From Epiperipatus broadwayi (lineage: Eukaryota; Onychophora; Udeonychophora; Euonychophora; Peripatidae), in contig JAQFVV010000031.1 in assembly GCA_028023455.1 (NCBI GenBank), positions 6,304,926-6,368,925 of the forward strand: a DNA stretch of 64,000 nt, read 5' to 3'. How positions within the stretch are numbered: the first letter of the stretch is position 1; each line of letters starts with the position of its first letter. A program made the translations under genes and the position numbers. The notes below the pieces were generated by a model. That model was not told where the DNA came from, did no database searches, and saw only the letters and a list, made by a program, of their open reading frames with translations. Below are positions 22,901 to 34,559 of the stretch, piece after piece.

Positions 22901-25900
22901 TAAATATAATACAAAAAGAGGCTTTGTTAAGCATAATAAAATTGTCACCAAAATTGTAATTATAAAAAAGGGGATTCACATTAATTATGCCCCCTCGAAT
23001 TTATGCAATCTAAAATTGTAGTGTTGTGAGAGGTAAGATTGAAGTAATTTAATTAAGCCCTACAAATTAGTATTCATTTAAAAAAGATAAATGTATAATA
23101 AAAACTTTATTTATAGGTGAACTTTAAATATAAAACACTATTATGTAAATTAAGAAAACTTAACTATTAGATAAATGTAATTAGGAATGAATAGGGCATT
23201 TTATTATGTCCAAATAACTTTTGATAAAGAAACAATATAATGTTATAATAAATTTATCTTTTCCCAACATTGGGATAAATTATATAAAATTTTATGCTTG
23301 AAGTATATTAAGTGTTAATTTGAGTATCTCAGGATAAGTTAAATATATGAATTAGCTATTATAATCTATGACTGAAGACTTTTGATAAGTGATGCAATCA
23401 TAAAGGAAATACAAATTCAATTTTTTAATAAATAAATAAATTTATATTTTATTTACAGAAATAGGTGAATGACAATAATAATAATATAGCAGTGTATATT
23501 TTTAATTAATACTTCTTTTATTCTTTTATTTTATTACAAAGGAAAAATATAAATATGAGTAGTTCAGCATAACACTCATGAATGATAAATATTGTTCTTA
23601 ATCTTATATCATTAACAAAGGCAATCCATGTTATTGGATAAAATAATATAAATCATTAGTTAAGTTGAGATAATATAAATATGTTCTCCAAGGTGAACAC
23701 TTCTAGCAACCCTCCATTTTATAACTTCTCCTAAAGGTTAAAGTATCTGCTTCTCACTAACGCTGTTTTGAAAAGTCAATGACAACATTTTTTTTTTGAT
23801 TGAGTGGCTAAATATAAAAGTATAAAAAATATATAGGGCTATACAAATAATTACATTATCTTCATTAATTGTGTTGCTTTTAATTGTGAAACTTTCTTGG
23901 TAAAAGTCAAGAAATTGTATTTGCATTTTTCATTCTTTACTGAGAAATGTTGTGATTTTTTTTTACAGCTTTAAAGTTCACCTATACTTTTTTCTAATAT
24001 TTTGGGTTCAAAAAAATTCAAAAGATATCAGAATAATTAAATCATGTGGGTCTTCAAATTATACACTGATGGGTGGCTAATATGTATTTAGTGACCTCAA
24101 ACATTGTGAGATTATTTCAAAAAACTATTACTACAATCTAAAAACTTGATTTTTTGAAAAGATTATGATATTTTTGGATAGTAATTATGTTTTTTACAAA
24201 AATGTTTTATTTTTAAATATAAAACTATATATTCATCTGAATATTGTTACCATAGATATTATGATTGTCTGGAAATATAACTGTCTAGAAATGTCAGCAC
24301 TAAACAGACTGTTATAACATTTTTTAATATCATAAAAATTACAAAAGAAAATTAAACTTTTAAAGCATAAATAAATAGATTTACTAGATATTAAAAATTT
24401 GTTCAGATTTTTTAAATCAACAGCAAACAAAGATTATATTTATTTTGCAAATTGAATCTGCTTTACCTGAAATTAGATGACAAAACAACACTTTGTTTTG
24501 TTTAAAATGTAATTTTTAAAATAATTTTGATAATCAAATGTCATTTTTTTAAATAAATAATTATTTAATTTCTAAACAAAAATATCTATCAAATGAGGTC
24601 AAATTTATTATACTCTGATAAATAATAATTGTATCATATTAAAGTGAAAGTTGAAAGCTTAAACTAAATGAGAGCAAACAAATCTTATCTTGATATGTGT
24701 CTTTATTGTCTATTTCATTTTTATTTATATCCTATAAAAACAATTAATAAAGATTCTTTTAAAAAGCCTTTAAAAAAAGTTAATTGGTCAAATCTAATCT
24801 GTCTTACAAAACACAATACTCAAGTTCAGCATAAAAGTTTGTATAAGTCCTGTAAATTTTTATCTTTTTCATTTACCCAATACAATTATAAAGTCATTAA
24901 TATATAATAATCATTGATTAATGCATTATTCTATTCATAATTAAAATATATTATGGTTATACTTTAAGGAATGATGATTTCTGCTGACTTTGTGATAAGT
25001 GGTGTGTGCATCATTTTTAAACCATAATATTGTCAGAATAATAAACTATTGTTAAAACAGGCTAAACTCACTATACATATTGAAGTGGTTGTCATGTGAT
25101 GTTTATTGGTTTAATAATAAGCTATACAATATAATTCCAATATTTTTAAACTTTTCTTAGAATATGTAATTCCAATACAAATAATACAAACAATATGTAT
25201 ACTAAGAGAAACATGTTTAATACTTAAAATAAAAATGTTAAATATACCAACATAGTAGGCAGAGTATACTTTTGACAATCTGGTAATCATACTCATAGAT
25301 ATAGTTATTCAAAAGAATTGTGAGATTTATAGAAGAATGACAAAAGTGATGAGTTACAAAAAACTTAGATTATAAGATGTAAATAAATTTATTTAAATGA
25401 GCCACTTTTTGGATGGAAAGATGCAGGGTTCTTTCTTATTAATTGCAGGTATGTTGTTTGCAGTGTATCAGGTGAACATTATATTTACCATTGTTTCTTT
25501 TATCCTGGAAGATAGACTCATGTTCAAAGAAAATGGATTTAATATTAACTTAGCTCAATTGCTAACAATAAACATGCAATCAACAACAAAGAATCGTGCA
25601 TCCCTCTATCAAGAAAGTGGCTCATTTAAACTCATTTACATTTTATAATAAAATTTTATGGAAATCACTATTTTCATGATTCATCTATAAATGTCACAAT
25701 CTTCTTGTATAATTATAGCTACCAGTTAGTCAAAAGCATGTTCAGTATAGTATACTGATGTCTTCAACATTTTTATTTTAACGTATTATACAAGCTTTTC
25801 TTAGTGCTCAGGTTGTATATATTATTTATATTGAATAACCTGTAAAAGTGACTCATTTATATAAAATTCTTATGTTATTATAATATCCTATTATTATGTT

Positions 25901-26655
25901 GCTAAAGAAAGTAACAGAATGTAATGCTATACAGAACTACAACATTTCAGTCTCTCTTTCTCCTTAAAAAAAAGATGACAATATGCAAGGCTACCCATCA
26001 TTTCAAGCTAAACAGTTTCCAATCCAAAATTTATAAAATATTTAATTTCCCTTTATCTCTGGCTCCACTTTAATGAAGTGATAGCATAATAAGGTTCTTA
26101 AATTGTAGTTTCACTCTGTACATTTTGGGCATTTAAATGCCATATGAATTACTAAGCAATAAGCCATTTAATTATTATTTCTCTATGTTGTTTTGCAATC
26201 ATAGAGTGCTGAACCTGAAGCACAAATTCACATATTTTGGCACTGCTTTACCACATCTGGTGATCTTTTTTTTATAAACTCCTAAGTAATTATCCACTGA
26301 TTTTTATTAATGATGAGTTGAAAAAGATGTAATTTTTTAAAGTTATTTATAAAATGATACTTTTTTGTAAATTGCATTCATACATTAAAAATATTCTGCA
26401 GTTAATTTTTAGAATTTTCAAAAATACACTATAATCAGCAATCTGTAAATTTTGAATTTTTCACTCCTTAAGACTGATAGTTGCAGTCATTTCAATATTG
26501 AAGGTTCACTTCTTATACTCTAAGATAGCTTATGCAGCATATCTTTTCACTATCTTTACATTACATGTTGAAAAAAATTAGTAATTAATAGATAAAAGAT
26601 TATAGAACTTATTAAATTCCAATTGTATGCTGTTGTATTCAACATCTCTTGCCTA
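22901..26655. other. AT-rich sequence without recognised features
   Basis: Several small open frames (for example 24,668-24,907 and 25,397-25,648) show no family resemblance. I cannot support any gene or repeat here. Confidence 0.4.
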
Positions 26656-26800
26656 GTTTTAAGATTATGGTTTTTATCAGTGAGGAGCTCTGAATTTTGG
26701 AACAGTGCACTTCATTGATGAAAGTTGTAAGCTTGAAACAAATCTGAGAATATTGTATGGGATAACACAGGATAGGGATTTATTAGGGACTATCATGTAG
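26656..26800 (+). repeat. family B fragment with hammerhead
   Basis: GTGCACTTCATTGATGAAAG through GGATAGGGATTTATTAGGG matches the hammerhead and 3' flank of the family B unit at 37.38-37.46 kb. No inverted arm is visible, so it is a solo fragment. Confidence 0.55.
26700..26757 (+). ncRNA. hammerhead-like motif, family B, one core change
   Basis: TTGATGA (26715-26721; C3 changed to T) is followed by stem II AAG/CTT, GAAA (26735-26738), and CAAATC with predicted cleavage after C 26744. Stem I pairs only at its base (TTCA/TGAG). Probably inactive. Confidence 0.45.
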
Positions 26801-27626
26801 CATATATTATTACTTAGCTTGCAATAAGTGCCACAGTGTTGATGAAAATGTTTACTGCTAAATCAACAATATGTGATAGATACATTAAAAAGTTGATGAT
26901 ATTCTTATTTGTTATTTTAAATGTGTATATACTGTAGTATGATTTTCTAATAGTTCATGTTTTTTGAGATTATTTTATTTGGACCTGACATCTTCCCAGA
27001 ATATTATTTATAATATGAAATAAAAAAGATTTTGGAAAATTGCATGTATATATCTTCCATGCTGATAAATTCTTAAAACCCGTAATGCAAAAGTTTAATC
27101 ATCATGAACACAATTTAATCCATACAAATAGGCTGACCCATGTATCAATAAAGTCTTGCTCCAAACACTTGTACATGAAAGTATTCTTATGGCTCCATTA
27201 ATAATGTAAGTGCTAGTAAATTAAAACATTTTATTAATTATTTTATTAAAAAGTTGATCAATCAAGTAATAGAAAGTTTAAAGTAAATGTGCATTTCCTC
27301 TTTTTGTTTTTTGAACTGTTGTCAACGTTTACATTAGCAGAAGATGGGAAATAGTAGAGGAATACAATATTGCATCTCTACCAGGCTGGATTGCATTCAG
27401 TTTCAACACATTTGTTTAAACTGTTTGGTTTTGTTAGAGTTTCAACAGACTAATTGTCTCATAATTCGTATTTTTTTTCCCATTCTGGCTAATATCAGAA
27501 TATATTTTAAAGAATTTAACAACAGCAAATTTTTAAAACCATTTATAAAAAACACTTTTATTATTGATAGTATAATTTTTTTTCGCGTGAAGGACTAATA
27601 CATAATGTTTACCTTAAAAACCACTC
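26801..27626. other. AT-rich sequence without recognised features
   Basis: An 84-codon frame at 27,344-27,598 shows no family resemblance. Nothing else was recognised. Confidence 0.4.
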
Positions 27627-27643
27627 AAAGATCCACTTTAGAG

Positions 27644-27739
27644 TCAAATGTTGGTGGCCGAGTAGTAAGCACAACTGCTTTACAAGCAGTTGTCCAGGGG
27701 TTTGCTTCCTGGCCGATGCTTTGACAAATAAAATAAAAT
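27644..27739 (+). mobile_element. tRNA-derived SINE with 17-bp target-site duplication
   Basis: TGGCCGAGTAGTAAGC resembles a Pol III A box and GGTTTGCTTCC a B box. Between them ACTGC-TTTACAA-GCAGT forms an anticodon-type stem-loop with TAC in the anticodon place. It ends in an AAATAAAATAAAATA tail. The flanks AAAGATCCACTTTAGAG (27,627-27,643) and AAAGATTCACTTTAGAG (27,740-27,756) are a 17-bp duplication with one mismatch, which fixes the ends. Confidence 0.85.
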
Positions 27740-27756
27740 AAAGATTCACTTTAGAG

Positions 27757-28244
27757 AAGCAATGTGCAAAGTGTAGCAGTACACATGAAGTTACGCGATA
27801 CTATGTTGATATATATATATAATTAAGAGCATGCTAATGAGCTCTAAACAAGCTTTTTATTTTATTTTATATATATTGTATCCGCGCACCCCCCTCCCCC
27901 AAAAGTTTACTCGTTTACATAATCAAGCAATCTTATTTTTTAAATGTAGTTATTTGTGAATTGTAAATGATTTGTTAATATTACTTTTAAAACAAATAAT
28001 TGATATTTTTAATAATCAATAGATTATCTTTCAGTCAAAAATAAATTAATAAAGCAAGGATATAATAGAAAAAATCAATATAAAAAGGCTATATAAAAAA
28101 GTAATCAATAAAAATGTTGAATGTAGTTAAAGAGTCTATTTAAAACAAATAATCAATAGTCGTGTAGAAAACGGCAAACTGATTGTTTAACTAACATATT
28201 TTTTTTATAAAATATTACTGTTATTATTTGTTTAATTTTATCAT
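27757..28244. other. AT-rich sequence without recognised features
   Basis: Includes a short match (about 27,825-27,850, GAGCTCTAAACAAGC) to the family A unit boundary and a C-rich stretch near 27,890. No gene. Confidence 0.4.
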
Positions 28245-28706
28245 TAGAATGTGATGTGATGCACTTCCTTATATGGAGTCAGGAATCTCTCAGTTACTAT
28301 GATCAGAAAAACCTGGTAGCCACTTTAACTTTCCTATCCATTTCCTACCCTATGTGTTCCCATATTTCTTTTTATCCTGATCTATCCCATTTTCACAACA
28401 TAATGTTTGTCAACTTTGTGGCCTTTATATCTAATCCCACCTATCTTTTCCCAAACCCAGCATAAAAACCAATAGCCAACTTTTGGTATAATCATATTGT
28501 TTATATTTATTCTTCCACAACTTTATTATTTTATCTTATGTTTTCAGACATTTACATTCAATTAACAGATGCCTAATATTTTCTATGACTTCTTTACACA
28601 ACTTGTACACTAAATCATCCACATTTTTTTATTTATATGTATATTCCTTTGTGGCTAAAGATCTTGTTTGAGCCTTAAACAGTAAAGTACATTTCTTGCT
28701 TTTATC
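28245..28706 (-). pseudogene. 3' end of interrupted LINE (zinc-motif domain)
   Basis: On the minus strand, KCTLLFKAQTRSLATKEY is followed in another frame by YKLCKEVIENIRHLLIECKC, a C-x2-C...H-x4-C type motif at the C-terminus of LINE ORF2. It is the continuation of the LINE at 37.75-39.97 kb: there the protein ends within the domain that precedes such a segment, and the two parts are separated exactly by the LTR retrotransposon. Frameshifts and stops show decay. Open frames on the other strand (28,256-28,465) are shadows. Confidence 0.65.
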
Positions 28707-28787
28707 ATAAATTAACTAGCATCCAATATATATATATATTGTGCCATATAAATTAACTAGCATCCAATATATATATATATTGTGCCA
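28707..28787. repeat. 41-bp tandem duplication at the LTR junction
   Basis: The unit ATAAATTAACTAGCATCCA-(TA)n-TTGTGCCAT occurs at 28,707 and 28,748. Its end contains TGTGCCA, the first bases of the LTR, so the duplication spans the flank/LTR junction and probably arose after insertion. Confidence 0.8.
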
Positions 28788-31335
28788 GGCATTATCAAAT
28801 GGCCATGCACAAAGTCTGTATTAAGCACAACCAATATAAAAATGTGCTAGATTAATAATGGAGGTTTGGTCTGAGCAGTAGAATACACACACACACACAA
28901 ATTTAAATATTGTACACATATAATAAACTCATGTATTTTTTTAATTTTTGTTTTTCCTTTTTGTATAATTTTTATGATATGCCATTATATGTATTTTTTT
29001 ATTTTTTATTTTCCAACATACTTGTATATTTTTTAATTACTTTTCTAAAGATTGTAATTTTGTTCCATAGCAAGTAATGTTAATTGCTTTTGCAAAATTC
29101 TGATCAAAAGCAAAAGGTTTGATAATGCTATAATTAAACTGTTATCTCTTTAAAAAAAAAAATTCTTTTGAATTGATTTTGTAAGCAAGTGGTCTGGGTT
29201 ACTCAAGATGGATGTCAAACTTCAAATGTAGAATTTAATCGGAAAGATATAAAGGAATGTTTGTAATCTAAGTGATAAGCTAAATTAAAAGAATTGGCTG
29301 ATTCATTCTTCTCAGAGGGATATCTAAATTGTTTCTTATTGGTGGGATTGATAGTGCTGTGGGATTGATTCTTTCTTTGGCAGCCATTCTGGGCAAGTCG
29401 TTCTTTTTTTGTGGCTCCAGAATTCTCCAAGCAACCAGCTACTTAGAGATTCATTTACGAATAGGACTATTAGTGACATTCTTAAGAACAAATCCATTAT
29501 ACAGTTCTTTTAAGAACTCTTGTCTTTGTGGATTCGAGTAACCATTGGAGACAGCTTATGAAAATTTATTAATAATCCTAATTATTATTAGATATATAAA
29601 AAAAGAAGATATGAAGCAATATACTAGAGATTCCAGAAAAATGACTGTGGGGTAGACAGATAGCTGGTACATCATCCTTTCTCTGTTCCAAGCCGTGAAG
29701 ATGTGACCATGCCAATTCCAGCCGCCCATGATGATGACAAATGCCACCTTGCTAAATGGATGAAATCTTCACCACACCTCCAGTTAACTTGCAGCCCACT
29801 CAAGAGCCGAGAGGAGAAGAATGAAGACACAGATATAAGTTTATTTTAAGATATTTATTAATATTGAAATAATTAACTTTGATATTTCTGATTAGATATA
29901 TTATTTTTTGTTATTATTATTAATAATTTAAAAAAGAGAGAGAGTCTCTCGCATATGTATATGAATTTGCGGTTATTACGGGCATAAATGATAAAGCTTT
30001 TACTTAAATCCTTTGAGTCAATTTTTCTATTTTAAATTCTAGTATTTTCAACAAAGATTGCAATGAGATTCTTTTTTTTGTTGTTGTTGCTATTCATTTT
30101 CCTCTTGTTGTTACTCCTGGAATTCGTCATATATGGATATACATGTATGTATATGCGTACATACGCTTATAATAGTCGGTAAATACGATATCTCATGCTG
30201 AATATCAAAAAATGTATTAAACTGTATATCCTTTTTATGTTATTTTTTTTTGTCACTGCTGCACCTTATGATGCGTGCAAGAAGGGATTGATCTATTACA
30301 GATTCCCTGTAAGCAAGTACTCTAATAACTTTATATTTAAAGTAATAGTAAGTATATAATTGTGCTGCGCGTATATACATGTACAGGAATTTATCTATAG
30401 CAAGAGGGAAATAGATACAGTAACTTATGGTGAGTACGATTGCAAATATACGTATGCATAGTTGTCTTTTTTTTATTTGCTATCAATAAAAAGGTTTTAA
30501 AGTTATCAGTAAAAGTGTATGCCTGCATGACCGAAAATGTCATATCTGTATATCAAATCACACAAAGTAAAATTTATTTCTATTGGGTAAAAACAGCTCA
30601 GACACACTTCATTACTTATAAACATTGTAAATAGCTTTAGGGATTTATTATTTTTCTTATTTAAAATTGTATTTTATCTATTTCAATGCCTCGAATATAT
30701 ATGGTTTGGGATAACTAATTATTTAGTATTTTGTTATTATATCATCATTAGTATGAAACGGTGGTGGGTATTTGGGATTAAATAAATATTTAATCATAAT
30801 ATTAAACTTGTTTCATTTTCATATTATTATTTATATTGATCAAAATGTATTCTTTCCTTATCAACCACATACCGGTAATAATCATTTAACTTACCCATTT
30901 GAAGACCCTAGATTGTAGAGTGACTGAGCTAGCCACAAAGGGATATCACTCTACCAGGGTGTTAAATCTTATTCTTATGCTCTGCTGAACATATGGTATT
31001 GAACATCCTTCTAGGAGGGTGAAAAATTCATTTTTTTGATTATTTTCTAGAAGTGGCGCGCAAAAGTCTATTTTGTAAATAGATTTTTCAAAGGTGTGTA
31101 CTTGCCATTGTTCTAAATGTTCGGGCATTCAAATAAGATATCAACTAAAGGGTGTTTTTAACTGGAAGAATCCTGTCAATCCACTCTTTCTATCAATTTA
31201 GCTGGAAATACCAATATACATGAGAACAGACAATCGGCTAGATTGATATCCATTTCTTTACCTGTTGAATCTTGGTCACTTCATGCTCAGTGCAAGATTA
31301 GGAAAAGAATTCCGCAGGGTGTATGGACTGGTACA
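28781..31335 (+). repeat. 5' LTR
   Basis: Begins TGTGCCAGGCATTATC and ends GGACTGGTACA. It matches the 3' LTR throughout, with scattered substitutions and two larger indels: about 70 bp present only in the 3' LTR near 36,203, and about 50 bp present only here near 30,680. Small minus-strand open frames inside it (for example 29,215-29,430) recur in the other LTR but have no known homology. Confidence 0.88.
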
Positions 31336-31342
31336 GTAAAAC

Positions 31343-31360
31343 TGGTGCCATACGTGGTTT
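31343..31360 (+). promoter_or_regulatory. primer-binding site
   Basis: TGGTGCCATACGTGG starts 7 nt after the end of the LTR. TGGYGCC is the usual form of sites complementary to a tRNA 3' end; the tRNA species is not assigned. Confidence 0.6.
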
Positions 31361-32617
31361 AAATGTAAAAATGGTACGATTAAGGAAGGAACAAGTTAAA
31401 TTATATAAATGTGAAAATTACGGTAAAAATATATTATGTGCCATATGTATATATAAACTTAATCTAGGTGTAAGTAAAAACTAAATTAAATGTTGACTAT
31501 ATATACATAAAAGAAGTTATATAAAATTTGATCGTTAGTTGTTTTTCTTTTTAGATATATAGTGTAATTAATAGGCCATACAAATGAACATGCTTAGTTT
31601 GCTATATATTTGTTTTGAAAGTTATTCTTAAATAATTTAAAATATTTACTCAGTAATCTGCAGATCCAAAATGATAGTGTTATTCTTTGTTGCGACAGAT
31701 ATTTAATATATATTTCTGATTCAAATTGTTAGCAATAAATCAAATGTTCACACTGTATTCTATAAATATAATGTATAAGTAAAATAGAAAAAAAAAGTTA
31801 TTTTAAGTAAGTATACATGTAATACATTGACGGTTGATATTTTGTTATATAGAGTACAGATTCCTTTATCTTAATTGCTTAACAATTTTCACTTTAAACC
31901 GAGTCGCTAACATTTTCATTTTATTGGATAAGTAAAGTTGCCATTTAAACTGAGTAAAAAACTGTCATCAACATATGCAATTAAAATAGTAATAAAGTAT
32001 ATATAAAAATTATTAAACGAATGACTGGGGGAGTAGGTCACACGCTGTATATATGCGTATATAAATGGTTGGAGGTTTTACAAATAAAAGTAATAATTTA
32101 TTATAGCGTTAAATTTTAACATAACTTATAGTTAAATCTGTTGGTCTTTCTGTTTGTAAAAAAGTAAAACAAAACAGTGTTAAATACTGGCTTACGAATT
32201 AAAATTTCGTAAACGATTTAAAATAACTTATACTGGAAGATTTTTTTTTTTTTTTTTAAAAAAAGGAAGTAAAATAAAATAGAGTGTTGGATAACAGCAT
32301 AACGAAGTAAAGTTTCATATGTTAAACTTGAGTGTCTGTTTTGGGCGATAAATCAAATTAAATAGACATAGGTAAAATGGGCACAATAACTGGAACAAGC
32401 CATAGAAAAAACAAATAATTGGCGAGTGGAATAAGGCAGAGTTAGGTGGTACTGTGTATTTAAAAATAAGACAAATAGTTAAGAAATAATTCAAAAATAT
32501 CCGCTATTACCGATTCTGTATTTAACTGATCAGTAACTAAAAACTATATATACAAAATATAAACAGATATAGGTATTCTGTAACTCCTAAATAAAGAATA
32601 TTTATACTGTGCTTTTA
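31361..32617. other. LTR element leader, non-coding
   Basis: Between the primer-binding site and gag there is about 1.25 kb with no ORF of note. Confidence 0.5.
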
Positions 32618-33810
32618 ATGTGGACAAGATCCAAATCAAGAAAAATGGATCAACAGCCAATAAGTGATACAAACAACTTGGTTAATGAAGAACCAGAGGA
32701 AAAGACTCACTGTGAACAAAAAGAAAATGATCAACAAAGAAGCAAAAAACTTGAAGTGGAAAACGAACGCAGGTGAACCATGATGGAAGAAATTTTATGG
32801 ACTATAAAACAAGAAATAGCCAGAATACCATAGGAAATAAATGAATTGAGGCAACAACTATCAGAAAATACAACATATATAAATCAAAGAATAGATGATG
32901 TCAAACGTGAACTAGAAAATGAAATCGAAACAAGATTTCAAAGCATGACAAACGGAAATAATCTGGAACAAGGCAACAGCAATAGGCTGGAAAAAACAGA
33001 AATGAGTCAGCAGATGACTGAAGCAGAGCATGAATATGTTCAGGATCAAGTCAAGAAAAAAGGAGAGGATGCTGAAATAACCGAAGATCATAGCATTAAA
33101 AATGAGATGCATGAAAAAGAAAAGGGACAACCTTACCTGTGCAATATAAACCAATTCCTAAAAATAAAAATATTTGAAGGACAAACAGGTGAAGCTCCTA
33201 TGAAGCACATTAGGTAAACCAAATCAATGACTTTAGTAAACTGGCAATCGCCTGCAGTCATCTCCATGGAGATGCTCAAGCATGCTGGGAATCTTTGTTC
33301 CACTATCCAGTAACATTTGAGGAATATAAAAAGGAATTATTAAAAAGTTTTTGGAATGAACAGCATCAAGAAATTATTCTATACCAATCCATGCAGGAAA
33401 AACATAATGAGAATAATGGCAAAAATTACTTGCAATTTTTCATAAGACAAGTGGCAACACTTTGGACATAAAACGCATGTCACATATCAGAGGGGCAAAT
33501 TGTCAGAATAATCCGTCGTAATCTGCCACTTGGGATTGAACAAATGTCACTTACCGCAAATATGAATACAGTGCAACAAATGGCAGAAGTATTAAGTGCA
33601 GTAGACATGACCCAAAGAGAGACACAAGGGAACAAAGATAGGCAAAAACAAAATCATTGGCATAGAAAAGCCATACTGAGAAATAACAGCATAGAAAGGA
33701 GAACTCACCAAACAGAAAACAATGGTTACAATCAAAGAAAGAAATATTGGAAAGAAAAACAGTTCAGACCACCCTCACCAAGACCAGGGCATAGTAAAGA
33801 TGAGAATTAA
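32618..33810 (+). pseudogene. gag-like ORF of the LTR element, broken
   Basis: Two in-frame ATGs (32,618 and 32,645) open a Lys/Glu/Gln-rich, coiled-coil-like N-terminal part, followed by FEGQTGEAPMKHI and, after a stop and frameshift near 33,215, by HLHGDAQACWESLF and FEEYKKELLKSFW. These blocks match the capsid-type Retrotrans_gag domain (F.G....P..HI, GDA..WW, F.EFK..F...F). The last part, to 33,807, is basic and Gln/Asn-rich; no CCHC knuckle is present. In-frame stops occur near 32,776 and 32,831, at 33,215 and near 33,470. Gag would form the particle that packages element RNA. With no pol downstream, the element would have relied on enzymes from elsewhere. Confidence 0.75.
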
Positions 33811-34546
33811 TCAGATCACATAATTTAAGAGTCTTTGTAGTTAGATCTTTATAGGTTTCTTATGAACTTTTGTTTCTCAGGCATCGTGTGTATGGGTTGA
33901 TTCGTATTGGCATTTTTTGAACTCGGGTTCTGAAGATGGGGGATGTGCAGGGATTGGCTGGAAATGTCTGTGTGATCTGGAGTCTCTGTGGCTTCAGGTG
34001 AAGGAACACTTTTCACCACACAAAAATGCGAGCAATTCTTTTAGCAGAGAAAATATTCTCTGGGACTCAGTTGGGGTAATGCAAACGTACTCGTAAGTCT
34101 CGTATAGAAAGCAGAGAAGAATTAACTTCAACTCTTACTCAAAGCCCTTCGTCTGTGGTTGCAAAATATCCTGTCAGCCTCCAAAAGTTATTGAGCATGG
34201 ATGCACCTGCAAAGTTTGGTATATTATTATGTTAGTATTTTTCATGTTTTGTTCGACTTTGCTTGGCTACCACAAAGTTTTAGAAAGGATAGATATCTTC
34301 ATGTTGCCCATCTGTCTTCTTTTATCTCTGACCCTTGTGATTGGGATGCTGATGCAGTGTTGGCTTAGTATATCGATGTTATGGGGGATGAGGTGTCACC
34401 TTGTCACTGTTCGACATCGTACTTTTTAGAGTTTCAAAAGAAAAATACAAAAATTAGTAAAAATATAACTAGTAAACATATACTTAATATCTATATAAAT
34501 AAGAACTTAAGACTTTAAATAGTCATATCCATTTAAAAGTCTCATT
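33811..34546. other. LTR element 3' internal region, non-coding
   Basis: Only 0.7 kb separates gag from the polypurine tract, too short for pol. The open frame 34,229-34,429 has no RT, RH or integrase motif. Confidence 0.6.
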
Positions 34547-34559
34547 AGAGAGGGGGTAT
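34547..34559 (+). promoter_or_regulatory. polypurine tract
   Basis: AGAGAGGGGGTAT lies directly before the 3' LTR (TGTACCAGG), the expected place and composition for the plus-strand primer. Confidence 0.8.

Noticed and set aside
27651-27720. Functional tRNA gene
   Set aside because: Acceptor and T-arm pairing is poor, and the sequence has an A-rich tail and target-site duplication, so it is a SINE.
29215-29541. Overlapping frames on both strands, repeated at 35,007-35,264
   Set aside because: They recur because they lie in the two LTRs; there is no known domain and the frames differ between the copies.
32912-33154. Minus-strand frame rich in Phe and Leu
   Set aside because: Antisense shadow of the gag-like ORF.
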